Positions 25,101-36,292 of a stretch of 64,000 bases of DNA are shown here, piece by piece. The first letter of the stretch is position 1, and each line of letters opens with the position of its first letter. The DNA is taken from NCBI GenBank assembly GCA_013399855.1, contig VXAY01006959.1:568498-632497 (forward strand), written 5' to 3'. The notes under the pieces were generated by a model. That model saw nothing but the letters and a program-made list of their open reading frames with translations. It was not told the DNA's origin and did not search any database. The DNA comes from Oxyruncus cristatus. Its lineage: Eukaryota > Chordata > Aves > Passeriformes > Cotingidae. The position numbers and the translations under genes were made by a program.

Positions 25101-25272
25101 TAATTCACAGAAAATTATCCCCTCCCTGCACAAGAAGGACTTGCAGAATTTGTGAAGTGCTCAGTATTTTTTATGAAGTGTTTCTAACCTCTTTTTCTGT
25201 AAAGAAAAGCTTGGCAGGGGAGCAGCTTACCTGCTCATAAATTAGCAGGCAAATTAAAGAGGATGTACAGCC

Positions 25273-25295
25273 TTTTTTTTAAAAAAAAAAAAAAA
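25273..25295. repeat. T8-A15 homopolymer junction
   Basis: Eight T followed directly by fifteen A. A simple-sequence tract with no attached element. Confidence 0.9.
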
Positions 25296-25932
25296 CAAAC
25301 AGCTCATGCTTCTAAAATATTTGGGGGTGGTAGTGCTGCAGTGGTGCTCCCAGAGGGGAGATTTGGGCCAAGCAGCACAGCTGGCTATGCCTGACTGGCC
25401 TCCATCGCCCCTTCCCTGCCCTGCATTTCCAACAGGGAAAGGAGCAGCGCTGCTGCTGAAGTGCTGACTGAGGGAGCTCAGGAGCATGAACCAAGGGCAG
25501 CATTGCTTGATATGTGGCCTGCATCCTATATTTTTCCCCTGGCTTTTGCTCCCAGGCTCCATGACACTTGGCCAGGCCTGGCTTTGGCAGCCTTTGTCCT
25601 CCAAACATTAGGTGGTTGCCGGTGCTGCCCATTGCAAACTCTGTTAACTGGCATTTTAGCCTCTTATTAGAAAGGAGGAGGAGGCTGGGAAAAGGAACCT
25701 CAATTAAGTGAGGTGAAAGTTAAAACACCAAGAAAAGCTTTTAATTGAAGTGCAGCCCTGCAGGGAAATGCAAAGGCAAGTCGCTTGTTTGGCAGTTTTA
25801 CAGATGGTGATAATGTCACGCTCTTTGGAGGAAGGAGAGTGAGAAAAGGGAGCTGGGGTGGTCAGGAGCTTTGAGGAAGTAGGACATGTACAAAAGGGAT
25901 GGGAGGGAAGGCAGAATGTTGGCAGCTGGCAG

Positions 25933-25980
25933 CCTGCCTGCCAGGGATGGCCCTATCCTGCCTGCCAGGGATGGCCCTGT
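25933..25980 (+). repeat. 24-bp tandem duplication
   Basis: Two adjacent copies of a 24-base unit beginning CCTGCCTGCCAGGGATGG, at 25,933 and 25,957, differing at one position. Confidence 0.9.
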
Positions 25981-28668
25981 CCCTGGCATCCAGCACCTCC
26001 ATCCCTGGGGTGCAGGAGCGCTCCTTGGAGCCTCCCACCTCAGCCAGCACACAGGGAAGCCCAATTTACCCCACTGAGTGTGTGCTACTCCCCAGGCTGT
26101 GGAAAAGTTTCCCATAATTAACTCGAAACATGGGAAAATGCCGTTTCCTATTCATCATATCCTGTGTGGAAGCCCCATCCAGTTTGCTGTGCCTGCCTGG
26201 ATGCCACCTTGACAGCAGGGACCTGAGGGAGCAGGACCTTGCAGCTCTTATCTTCCCTGTTTTCATTTGACTTTCTTAACTTCTCCTCTTCCCTCTCTTT
26301 CCCAATTCTATCTGCATTGTGTTGTTCCCTGTCTTGTCCCTGGGGACTGCCCTGAGTGAGGAGACAGCAGTGTTTTGTACAGAAATATCATTCATGTCTC
26401 TAGTTTGTGACCTGGCGGAACAATCAAAGGAAGGTTTGTGTCCTCCCTCTACATCCTCAAAGAAACCATCCCAAAAGCTTCTTCCCTTTGCAAACGGGGT
26501 GGGAACAACATCTCTGGCTTTTGGTGAGCTCAGATTTTTTTGCCTGCAAGGTTTCCCTGTTACAGTAATTCCTGGTGGGCTCTCAGCTTTCCCTCTCTGC
26601 AATCCCAGATCCCTGATGACCAGTCCCAGGAGATGTTACCCTCTGCAGGAGCAGAGCCCCTCCAGCAGTGTGAGGTACAGCTCAACCCCCACTTAGTCAG
26701 CCTCGAGGGCAGAAATACTCCCAGAGGGAAGAGTTACAGCCATGAGGGTCCCGTAGCTCTTGAGAGTCACCGAGGTTTTATCTCGGCCCCGAACTTCTGG
26801 GAAGCACCAGCTGCTGCTCGAGTCAGAAGGATGTTTCTCTGAAGGGCACCTCGCAGAGAGGAGGTGGACACCTCGGAGCTGCTGGAATGGAGAGGGATGG
26901 TCCCTTTGGCAGTGCCTATGCCCAGGGCTGTTTTCATTCATATCCTGGAGAACTGGTTTGCAGGCAGGAGTGTAATAAAACCGGGATGTTTCACCAATTT
27001 GGTCCTGCTCTGAGAACCACGAGATGGGTGAAGATTTGGGAGGAATATCACTGAAATCACAGAAATCTCAGGGCAGGCTGGGAGCCAATCCAATGCCAGA
27101 TTGGTGGCAAGGCAGATTTTAAGTCATCTTTTCCAGGTTTCATGCTCGTCAAATCAAGGGAGGAGACCTTCACATCTGCCCAGAACTAACCAGTCTGGCC
27201 CAGATCTCCAGTTCTGGCTGGCATACACTTACAGTGAGATGCTGAGGAACAACCTGCAGCTGGGGAGTTATTAGCAACAATTATTCCTTGAGTAGTTTGG
27301 AACGAGGAACAAACTTGAGAAACTTCAGCACTTGTTGGCTGATCACAGGGATAATGAAGAGAAAGAGCTCAGTGCCTGAATTATTTGTGATGAGTTAATT
27401 ATGCTGGGAAAGGATGATGGAAGGTAGAGCAGCAGTCAAAATTTTCTACCTTTTCCCACCTACGCAGTTTTCTCTGATCCACTCAAAATTAATGTAGAGT
27501 TCAGTATCAGACCCTCTCAAGCACTGGGTTACTCTAAGCCTGAACACTTTTTGATTTACTACTCTGTCCAGTAGTACTGTGCCTTGTTTGTTTGGATCTC
27601 TCCAAGATGTAAATCTGTTGGAAAGTGAAAGGCTTTGATAATCCAAGGTCCCGCTTCTACAGGGGAGGTGACAACCCTCCCTAGACGACCCTGAATGCTT
27701 CGAGATAGGACAGAGCTTCCACCTTTTAAGACCAGCCTAGAAATAATGGGGTCATACAAAACCAGAAAGCAAAATGCAAAGACCAGGAGATGGGTCAGAA
27801 GTCTCCCAGAGGTGGGAGAGGAATACGAGGCACAAAGACCATGAGCTGAGAGCTCCTGAGGATATCTGGGCTCAGGAGACGTGAGGCCATGAGGAATATC
27901 TCCCAGCAGAGTCGAGCTGGGTGATCCTCCCCACAGCCCTGTGCAGGTTTGTCCTTGCTCAGCCCCTCGGGATTAACGCTGTGGGAAGGTTCTTCCCAGG
28001 TACTTGCAAGATTTACACAGCTCCAATTTTCCACCTCACTAAAAATTGCACATCTCCCAGGAAAGATGCTTTCCCATGAGACTTCCCACGGAGTCTTGCA
28101 CACCCCAGGGGGCTGCAGAGCACCCAGCAAGCTCTGGGGTGTGTGGGCTAAGCTAAATCCAGAAGTCCCCGAGGTATTCTCCATGGGAAGTGCATTACCT
28201 GCTCCTGTGCACATAGCAGCTACTGTTGGAGTGGTGATGAAAACCCTGCTGGGATCAGCACACCTTTAATTAATGGCAATTTTGCAGAAAATACTGTGTC
28301 CAAAACGACCCTGTGACAAATTGAGCACGCTCTCTCACTGTTTTCTTTAATCACATGCATCGGGATTTATTGAGACATCCAGGCTGTTTTCTGAGCTTTA
28401 GGAGACTCTTTTTATTACAAATCCATGGATTTTTATGCATTTGGTAATGGATTTCTGATGGAATTCTGAAGCTGGAGAGAAGCCACTAGCGGGGACTCTT
28501 CAGGGCAACGCTCTTGCCACCTAAAGAAGGAAAAAAAAAAATGGAGAGGGAAAAACTTAATGAAAATATATATTTGTATAAACAATCAATGAAGATCGTG
28601 TTTGTGTGTTAAACAACCACCTTGAAATTGGTCTGTCTCAAAGGACTGAGCAATTGCAGACTACCTTA

Positions 28669-28866
28669 GCATGAATGATTTATGACATTCATGAACTTGG
28701 CAACTGCATCAGTTTTCCTAAACCTGGCAGCAAACACCACCTGCATATTAAGTGAAGATTTATGATTTATAAAACTCACCTCATTATGCAGAGGAACATG
28801 AATTGTCTTATGTGTGCAGTCTATAACTCCTGGGACAGATGAAAAGGCAGCTATGACACACAATTT
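28669..28866 (-). pseudogene. PIF/Harbinger (HARBI1-like) transposase fragment
   Basis: A minus-strand frame of about 65 codons resembles the catalytic core of PIF/Harbinger transposases and HARBI1. It reads VIAAFSSVPGVIDCTH, then KTIHVPLHNEVSFINHKS, then SLNMQVVFAARFRKTDAVAK. In the family, a GxIDxTH motif carries a catalytic Asp of the DDE triad, followed by an Ala/Pro-rich strand, a YVNRKGFHSINVQVV-like block, and a xWPGSxHD block. The first three are recognisable; the last is replaced by KFMNVINHSC and a stop. No N-terminal part, partner Myb-like gene or terminal inverted repeats are identified. It is a decayed fragment with no expected activity. The family assignment is from motif memory and is probable, not proven. 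Confidence 0.68.
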
Positions 28867-31800
28867 ATGTGTTCTTGCAGCTGAGGTTGGTGAGGGAAAA
28901 GCGGGGAGAGTAACTCGGGCTTTGAGCCGGGTACCTTCAAAGCTGTCCACGTCCCTCTCCCTCCCTCCAGAATGCTGCCGTGGCTAAAATTGCCTGTTCT
29001 CTTGAAGGAATTAAAAAAAAAAAAACCAACCTTGCAAAGATTAATGGTGGAGGTCATTGGAATCAATACACTAAACTGGGCCCTCCCTCCAAAAAACACA
29101 GGGATAGGAAGCATCTGAGATGCCTCCACGGAAATCACATGTGTGGTGTTGAGCTCACTGCTCGTATTTTTCCCCACCTTGTCCTTTTCTGATCTTTCTC
29201 ACCCAAGGACACAGATTCCTGGCTTCAGGGAGTGAAGGGTTTTGTTCTGGAAGAGGCCAACATGTGGCTCATGGTCAGGGATGGGGCTCATGGCCCCCAG
29301 AAAGGAGTGAGGCAACAAACACGTGAGCCCAGGGTGCAGCTGGTTCCCCTCACTGCAGGTCAGAGAGCACTGGAAAGGCTGTTTGAAAGGCAGGGCTGAT
29401 GGACTGAAGCATGAGTGACATGATCCAAGGAGAAAACATCCCAGGGCAGAATTTATCCCAATCAACCACATGAGTTTGAGTGAATCGTGGTTTGTGTGTC
29501 CTCGTTTCCTCATTCTCTTTAGAAACACCCCCAGAGAGCAGGTAGTGGTGCAGTTTGCCTGGCAGTGCTGTTGAGGGCTGTCAGAGGGCGCTGGAGCTCT
29601 CTGGTTGCTGCTGAGAGCTGGAAAAGCCACAGCCCAGGGTTCCCCCTGCATGCCCAGGGCTCCACAGGACACAGACACCTCCTCCTTCTCTGCCCTGCCT
29701 CGAGTGGGGTTCCCACAGACCGGCCAGGGGTGTCTGTGCTGTCCCCGAGCTCCTGGACCTGTGTTTGTGGGGTGGTTGCTGCAGCAGGGATAGCAGCACA
29801 GGGCCATTGCTGCTCAGGGGCAGGGTGTGATGCCCACCGGCCCCACCAACCCCAGGCTGCTCCTGGACGTGGCTGGTGGGTCACAGGCACGACAAGAGTG
29901 CAGTGGGGACTTCAGGCTCCTACACAGTAGGGCAGCCACGTGTGGGTACATGATCCTGCCAGGCAGCACCTTCGCCACATCCTGGCAGAGCCTCCTCCTC
30001 CCAAAGGAAGGGAGGGAGGTGAGTGGGAGCAGCAGTTCAGAGCACCTGAGCTGCCCCTCAGCCCTGAGCCAGGTGCTAATTACACCCAGGGGTTTTGGCC
30101 TCTCCTGCAGGAGAAAAACATATGCCAGGACTTTGGGTTCCTAGTTGGCTGCAGTGCTACTTAAATCAAATTAAGCTGCTTCCAGCCCTGGCCTGGCTGC
30201 CCATGCCCACCCTGGGCTGCTGTTGGCAGTGCAGGGAAATGGCTTGTGGAAGGGCAAAGGGGCTCCAGCAATCCCAGTTCCCACAGCCAAGCACCCCCTG
30301 CCCCCAGGTAAGCAGGGACTGCAGGAGCTCCCAGAAATCAAGATGTGGAGGTCTTGGATGTGTTCCCCTTCATCAGTAAAGGGGTTGGCTTGTGCCAAAC
30401 ATGGCTGTAGTGTGGCTTGGTCAAGTGGGAAAGCTCAGCTGGAGGCACTCAGGATGTTTCTCCTGCTGCTGTTTGGGGGGGACACAATTCACTGTTTATT
30501 TTCTGCAGTAAAAGCCTTCACTGAAGCTGTCCAAAATATATCTTGGTGCTGCTGGAGGGGAGGGAGTCAGGAACGTGAATGATTTTATGTTTTCCTCCCT
30601 CATTGTTTTACTGCCAAGGTAGCAGAGGAGAATGTCTTCTGTCTGAGCACAAACCGGGAATTCTTCTCCTCCAAATGTTATCCCTTTGTTCATGCCTGTC
30701 TCATGAGGCTGATTTCAAAATGCAATTATTGTAACTGTACATATTAAATAAATCACAGGCTCTACCTGGGCCGGGTGTGTTGGCAGCAGCTGATCCAACA
30801 GGAGCTTCCTGGCACGGGCCCTGCCAGGCAGGGAAGAGCCTTTCTCTCCTGCCTCTGTCTTCAGACAGGGAGCACAAAGCAAAGTGTTTGCTCAGAGGAG
30901 CTGCCGAGGCTCCCGGCACTGCAGCTCACAAAGGGAGGGGCAGGTACCTTGGAAATAACAAAGGGAACGGCAGGTATGTATCAATAGAGTGATTTATATT
31001 GTTCCCAGAACAAAAAGCTGAATTCTTGCTCAAAAGACAAAGACGCTGCCTTGGAACTTATGCGCTGGCTGGGGAGTTTTGCTCCTCCAGGTTCCATCAG
31101 GAACGGGGAGTGTGATGGTTCTTGCTGGGTGGAAACTCAGAGAGCAGATTAAACCAGTACAGGTCAAAGGATAGCAGGCAACAGGCACTGCAAGCAACCA
31201 GCTCAGAGGGAATTAATAGTGTGGTAACACACCCTCGTGATGGCCTGGAGGAGAGAGCACAGAGCGCTCAGGCTTCCCACAGCTGTACCTGTGGTGATTC
31301 TGCAAATGCCAGAGAGGGCAGAAAGGGTGAGGAGGAGAGAAGGCCAGCAGTGAGGGACCGATTAGTGCCAGCAGAGGCACGTGTGTCCCAGGGCAGTGTT
31401 TGGGTCTAGTGCTGGGACGCTGCAGGGTATGGAAACACCAGGCCAGAGCACAGGGCTAGTATGTGCTGGACAATCCCACTGTGATTGTGGGAAACTGGAT
31501 GAATCCAGCCCTGCTGGGCAAAGGGGAGACTTGTGCCAACGAACATCAAGGTGCCCTCCAACGGAGGGGTCCTCAGGGCCTCCCCTGCCCACAAGGTCAG
31601 CTGGCTGAGCCCCCACAGCCTCCCCACAGCTTGGCTATAGGTGACCTTCAAGCCAGCCCCTCTCAGCAGGGCTGAGACCAGCCTTCAGAGCCTCCCCAAA
31701 ACCAGTCTTTGTACCTCAGCTGCTTCAGATCAGGGTAAAAAAAAACCCTGCAGAGCGCAGCAATTGGAAGTTTTCATTTGTAGTGCACTAATTGCCCTCA

Positions 31801-34234
31801 TTATTGTGGTTCCTGGAGGCACCTCAGATCCTTGTTGTGGCAGCTGCAGTTGTGTAGGGGTCAGGTGTGGTTTTGCTCTCCCTCCAGTCAGCTGCATCCT
31901 CGGCTGAGGGACAGGTCTCTGCCACCTGCCCTGTAGGAAGGAGGTCTGGTGAGCTCTGGCAGACTGGCAGGCAGCCCTCACAACTGCCTGCTTGCTGCTT
32001 CTGGGCTGCTTTCTGATTTATTTTGTTACTCTACAGGCTGATGCTTGTTGCCAGCCCTGCTGGAATCACAGAAGCCTGGAAGGATGCTCTGGAGTTGCCC
32101 AGCTCTGTGTTGAATGCCCACCCCAAACCTTCCTGTTCCTGCTGTGATTCCCCCTGAGATGATCACCTGGCCAAGCATCTGACTGGTGGTTCATTACTAC
32201 GCTGGTACATGTGAACTGTTAAATACCCAAGTCAAGCAGCTGCATCCTTCCCACTGGGCTTATTCCTGCACTGGGCTTATTTTTGCCCTTCCCACTGCTC
32301 CTGCCCACTGCGGCCCACCCTCCCCCAGCCAGCCCTTCAGTAAGCATTTGAGGATAACCCTGGATTTCAACAAGGCTCTCCCCTCCTGCACAGAGCGTGG
32401 TGGGGCTCTGTGATCCAGCCTGACTCAGGGAGCAGACTGATGTCGTGCTGTGTTTGATCCATCATTGCTTTTTCCATAAGACTCCCCTTCAGTGAGCAGG
32501 AAAGCAGCTGAAGTGTGGCTGTTTTGGCAGCTGCCTTGACGAGCCTTTTCACACCCAGTCACCTAAAATCATACTGTGATGGCTCAGGGTAACCCCAATG
32601 CACCTGGGAGCCAGAGAGCAGGAGCTGCCCTCAAATCCCTGCCCGTGGGGAACAGTGAAGGTGGAGGAGTTAATGTGGAGCTCCCCGCAGGCCTTGTCAC
32701 GCTGCCGGCAGCCCCAGATCATCAGATGCTTCTGATGTGCTTCTTCCACTGAAAACTGTGGAACTCCTTGCAGTTTTGTCATTTGCAGTGACATCCTTCT
32801 GAGACAGATGCCTATGGAGCTGACAAATGCAGCCAAGTGGTTTGAGGCTTTGCAGGAAAGGACTTACAGCCCCACTCTGCTCATGCAGTCGAGTAAATGC
32901 TCCATGTGGATCCCCGTGGGAGTGGGGACAGGACATGCCCATGGAACCCTGCCTTTGCACCTGCCAAAGGGCTGCCCTGCTGGCAGACCAGCCTCGGCAG
33001 TGCTGCAGAGCAGCACTAAAGGGGTGCTGGAGCACTAGGGGACTAAAATTAATTGAGCCCCCCGGGCAGCTCCTCTGCCTGTGTCACTGCCTGTGCCCTG
33101 CTGCAGGTGGCTGGTGCCCGTCCTTCGGTGGATTGTCCCGGGGAAATCTCATTGCCTTGCCCTACAGTCCCCTCCCTGCCAGCCCCTCACAGATTTCCCC
33201 CTTTCTCTTGGAAGGCTCGGGAGCGGATCCTCCTGCTGCAGAGCATTCTCTGGCTCACCAAAGGTGACGAGGGGAAGCTCTGGAGCTCTTGCAGGGCTCT
33301 GACATGCCAGCCCGCTGCCACCACAGGGGGCTGTGCCAGCACTACGGGCCGTGGGCACAAGGTTCGGGAGCAGAGGGGAACACGGGGCAGGTTGGTCCTG
33401 AGGGTTCAGTGTGTGTGGGAAGAGGGGGGAGAGCAGAGGACATTGCAAGTGGTGCAGTTGGGGACAACAACTAAGGGCCACCTGAAGCCCAAAGCTGTGG
33501 CTCTTGGTGAGCAGAAGGTGAGCTTCTTGCACTGCAGGAGTGGAGGCTGGAGCTGTGTGCCAGCCTTTACTGGGGGGTCCAGAGGGACCTGCTGCCTGGA
33601 AGGTGGACACAGACACCCAGAGTCAGCCAGACCCCAAGGTGCTGTGCCCAGGGCCACTGCAGGTCGCTTCTGACTTAGAAACAGCCAGAGGGGGGATTTT
33701 GTGACCTCCAGAGCAGGAGATTTGGTGGGGTTTTTTTGGTTTTTTGTTTTGTTTTGTTTTGTTTTTTTTTTTTTTCTCCTCTGAGACTGCTGAAATATTT
33801 GCCTGTTGCTCTCTTGGCAGCTGAGCTGGTTCTGTCCTGAGGGGCTCAGCGTGGGATGGGACACCCACCCTGCTCACCTCGGAGGGGACGGGCAGAGCTC
33901 CCGGAGAGCTCCCAGCGCTTGAATGGCTGTCTCGCCGGGAGCTGTCAGTGAGGGAATGAAGCTGTCACTCTCGGGGCTGTGGCCTAGAGGAGCCGCCGGG
34001 AAGCAGCGCAAGCACGGCCGGCTGCTGCCCCTGCCTGGCGAGGGAGAGCCTGGCACCGGCACTGGCACCCTCCCACCCTGCGGGATCGGAGCTGGCCCGT
34101 CCAGGACTCGTATTTACTCAGGCGGAGGTGGGAAGAGTCAGGCTGGTGCGAGCCATGTGGGAACACGCCGGTGGTCACGGGAAAGCGCTGGGACTGACCC
34201 CATGGGAGGGACCCGCTCAGGCAGCACCCGGCAG
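28867..34234. other. Intergenic, nothing recognised apart from simple repeats
   Basis: No exon, RNA gene or clear transposon is visible. A stretch near 32,065-32,140 starts GGAATCACAGAAGCCTGGAA, faintly like an antisense CR1 tail, but does not continue as one. The open frames, up to 206 codons at 33,053-33,673, overlap on both strands and show no known domain. Confidence 0.45.
33730..33776 (+). repeat. T-rich (GTTTT)n simple repeat
   Basis: A G/T tract with about four GTTTT units followed by a long T run. On the minus strand it is an A-rich tract of AAAAC units. Confidence 0.9.
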
Positions 34235-34738
34235 GGCCAGCCCTGGAGTGCTGGGTACAGTTCTGGTGTCCCTGACATGAGAAGGACATGGAACTGCTGG
34301 AGCAAACCCAGAGGAGGCCAGGGAGTTGCTGAAGGGACTGGAGCACTTCCCCTATGGGGACAGGCTGAGAGAGCTGGGGCTGCTCAGCCTGGAGGGGAGA
34401 AGGTTGTGTGGAGACCTCACAGCACCTTCCAGTGTCTGAAGGGGCTACAGGGAAGCTCAGGAGGGACTCTGCCTCAGGAACTGGAGTGACAGGACAAGGG
34501 GGGATGGGTACAAACTGAAAGAGGGGAAACTTAGGTTGGACATTCTGAATAAGTTCTGTCCTGTGAGGGTGGTAAGACATTGGCACAGGTTGCCCAGGGA
34601 GGCTGCGGATGTGCCAAAACTGAAAGTGTCCAAGGCCAGGTTGGACAGGGCTTAGAGCAACCTGGGCTAGTGGAAGATGTCCCTACCCATGGCAGGGGGT
34701 GGGAACTGGATGATCTAAGGTCTGTTTGAACCCAGTGC
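34235..34738 (+). mobile_element. CR1 LINE 3' portion
   Basis: A sense CR1 copy of about 500 bp. It begins TGGAGTGCTGGGTACAGTTC, passes GACAGGCTGAGAGAGCTGGG and GGGCTGCTCAGCCTGGAGGG, and reaches GTCCAAGGCCAGGTTGGACA near its 3' end. The final tail is diverged (GTCTGTTTGAACCCAGTGCC). It has no intact coding frame. Confidence 0.93.
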
Positions 34739-35171
34739 CAGCCCAAGGGCACATCCCAAATCCGAGCACAGGGGAACCTGCAGCCACAGCTCATGTGGAG
34801 TGGGATGATGAGCTCCGTGTGCCATGTGAGAGTCCCTGACAAACCCAGAGGCAGCCAGCTGTGTGAAAGTGGGAGCAGCTGGAGCACCAGAGCTGGGCTC
34901 CAGGCTTTTGGGTTCCAGCTGTTAGGCTGAGTGTGTCTTTGGGAAAGGGGCACTAAACCAACGCAACTGGGGCGGAGACAAGGATGTGCTCGGTCACAGT
35001 GCCAAAGTGACACAGCTTTGCTCCTGCTGTGCCTCTGGCACTGCCAGGAGCTGTGTGAGGTCAGCTGAACTTAGCCCCTGCACCGGCCAGCCCAGGGCTC
35101 GTCCCCCTGCAGGGAAAGGCCCTTGACCAACACTCCTGAGCCCTGGGAGTCTTTCCAGCCAAAGCACAGCA
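34739..35171. other. Spacer between CR1 copies
   Basis: No gene or named repeat is recognised in this 430-base interval. Confidence 0.5.
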
Positions 35172-35402
35172 TCATCAAGGTTGGAATAGACTTTGGAGAT
35201 TAGAGTCCAACCATGTACCCAGCACTGCCACTGGAACGACTGACCTATCACCCAGATCCAGATGCCTCTTGAACACCTCCAGGGATGGCAACTCCACCCC
35301 CTCCCTGGGCAGCCCCTTCCAGTGCCTGACCACCCCTACAGTGGAGAAATTCTTCCCAGTATCTAATCTGAATCTCCTCTGTCCCAGTTTAAGGCCATTT
35401 CC
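35172..35402 (-). mobile_element. CR1 LINE 3' end, antisense
   Basis: An antisense CR1 3' end of another subtype. On the + strand it reads GGTTGGAATAGACTTTGGAG, AGTCCAACCATGTACCCAGC, CAGGGATGGCAACTCCACCC and CCCTTCCAGTGCCTGACCAC. It directly abuts the next antisense CR1 at 35,403, so two CR1 insertions are stacked head to tail. Confidence 0.9.
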
Positions 35403-36035
35403 CAGCATCACAGAGTGAGTGAGGTTGGAAGGGACCACAGTGCCTCATCTGGTCCCCCCTCCCTGCTCCAGCAGGGCCATCCCAGAGCGCACGGCACAGG
35501 ATTGTGTCCACACAGCTCTGGAACATCTCCGGGGAGGAGACTCCACACCCTCCCTGCTCTCTGGGCAGGGCTGGGGCACTGCCCAGCCAAGAAGTTCTTC
35601 CTCCTGTCCGGCTGGAACTTGCTGGGCATCAGTTCCTGCCCGTTGCTCTTGTGCCATTGCTGGGCCCCCCCGAGCAGAGCCTGCTCCATCCTCTGCCCCC
35701 TCCCTGCAGCCCCTGACACACCTTGGGCAGGGCCCCTCTCAGGCTCTGCTCTGGAGGCTGAACAGCCCCAGCTCCCTCAGCCTTTGCTGCTCCCACAGCT
35801 GCTCCATCCCTGGGGCATCTCCGCAGCCTGCGCCGGCCCCGCTCCAGGAGCTCCCTGTCCCTGCTGTGCTGAGGAGCCAGAGCTGGGCCCAGCCCTGCAG
35901 ATGTGCCTGCCCAGGGCTGGCCAGAGGGGCAGGATCCCCTCCCTGCCCTGCTCCAGTGCTCCTCCTGCTGCCCCCAGGATCCCATTGGCCTCCTTGGCCC
36001 CAGGACACACGGCTGGGCAGGGACAGCTGGTTGTC
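35403..36035 (-). mobile_element. CR1-family element, antisense, upstream arm of inverted pair
   Basis: A GC-rich antisense CR1 3' segment. The + strand starts CATCACAGAGTGAGTGAGGT and TGGAAGGGACCACAGTGCCT, the usual reversed CR1 tail. 35,463-36,026 is the reverse complement of 63,210-63,773 with about six mismatches over 564 bp by eye, near 99% identity. The frame encodes the CR1 C-terminal region, with blocks such as GILPLWPALGRHICRAGPSS on the minus strand. It ends where the HSPA9 CpG-rich promoter begins. The long open frames on both strands here come from this GC-rich repeat. Confidence 0.9.
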
Positions 36036-36152
36036 CCCCAGGGCCTTCTCCCAGAGCTGCTCTTCCTCTCTCTCCCCGCGCACACTCCCTGCGCTCCGTT
36101 CCCGCTCTGAGAGCCCCGCCCTCACCCCTCCCGGCCCCTCCGGCCCCGCACG

Positions 36153-36162
36153 GCGCATGCGC
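36153..36162. promoter_or_regulatory. NRF1-type site 1
   Basis: The perfect palindrome GCGCATGCGC, in the context GGCGCATGCGCGG. NRF1 binds this sequence as a dimer. Confidence 0.75.
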
Positions 36163-36219
36163 GGGGTGAGAATGGGGTGATGGGTGATGCCCCCGCGAAG
36201 GTGCCGCCCCGCTGTTCCC

Positions 36220-36229
36220 GCGCATGCGC
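36220..36229. promoter_or_regulatory. NRF1-type site 2
   Basis: A second GCGCATGCGC palindrome 67 bp downstream of the first, in the context CCGCGCATGCGCAGC. Confidence 0.75.
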
Positions 36230-36240
36230 AGCGCTGTCCC

Positions 36241-36249
36241 TGACGCAAG
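36241..36249 (+). promoter_or_regulatory. CRE/C/EBP-ATF-like element
   Basis: TGACGCAAG combines a CRE half-site (TGACG) with a C/EBP half-site (GCAA). It lies about 50 bases before the gap. A TGCAAT string follows at about 36,255. Stress-responsive binding is inferred. Confidence 0.45.
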
Positions 36250-36292
36250 GCCGCTGCAATCGCTGCGCTTTATCCTGTCCGACCTTGAGCGC

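Larger units (their letters stand above)
20901..28668. other. Intergenic; GC-rich block then AT-rich DNA
   Basis: No gene is supported. 21,050-21,780 is GC- and CpG-rich and could hold a regulatory element or a noncoding first exon of a divergent transcript, but I see nothing decisive. 23,280-23,750, 23,880-24,010 and 24,900-25,260 are AT-rich, repeat-poor and look like noncoding conserved DNA; 23,360-23,390 contains CTGAAGTCAATAGAAGTTAC, another old-repeat-like string. The open frames are scattered and unconvincing. Confidence 0.45.
36036..36292 (+). promoter_or_regulatory. HSPA9: HSPA9 CpG-rich promoter
   Basis: A GC- and CpG-rich block immediately upstream of the assembly gap and of HSPA9. 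It holds two perfect GCGCATGCGC palindromes, at 36,153-36,162 and 36,220-36,229. These fit the NRF1 consensus (YGCGCAYGCGCR), a common control element of nuclear genes for mitochondrial proteins. TGACGCAAG at 36,241-36,249 resembles a C/EBP-ATF composite element of the kind bound by ATF4/ATF5/CHOP partners, which could serve the mitochondrial unfolded-protein response. No TATA box is seen, as expected for a CpG-island promoter. The transcription start site is not determinable and may lie in the gap. The sites are seen; their use is inferred. Confidence 0.75.

Noticed and set aside
27446..27759. Two overlapping minus-strand frames with fairly natural residue composition
   Set aside because: I considered an old coding fragment or repeat, but found no motif that names one.
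35419..36180. Open frames of 230-250 codons upstream of HSPA9
   Set aside because: They lie inside the GC-rich antisense CR1, which is repeated at 63.2-63.8 kb, and are antisense or shifted readings of it.
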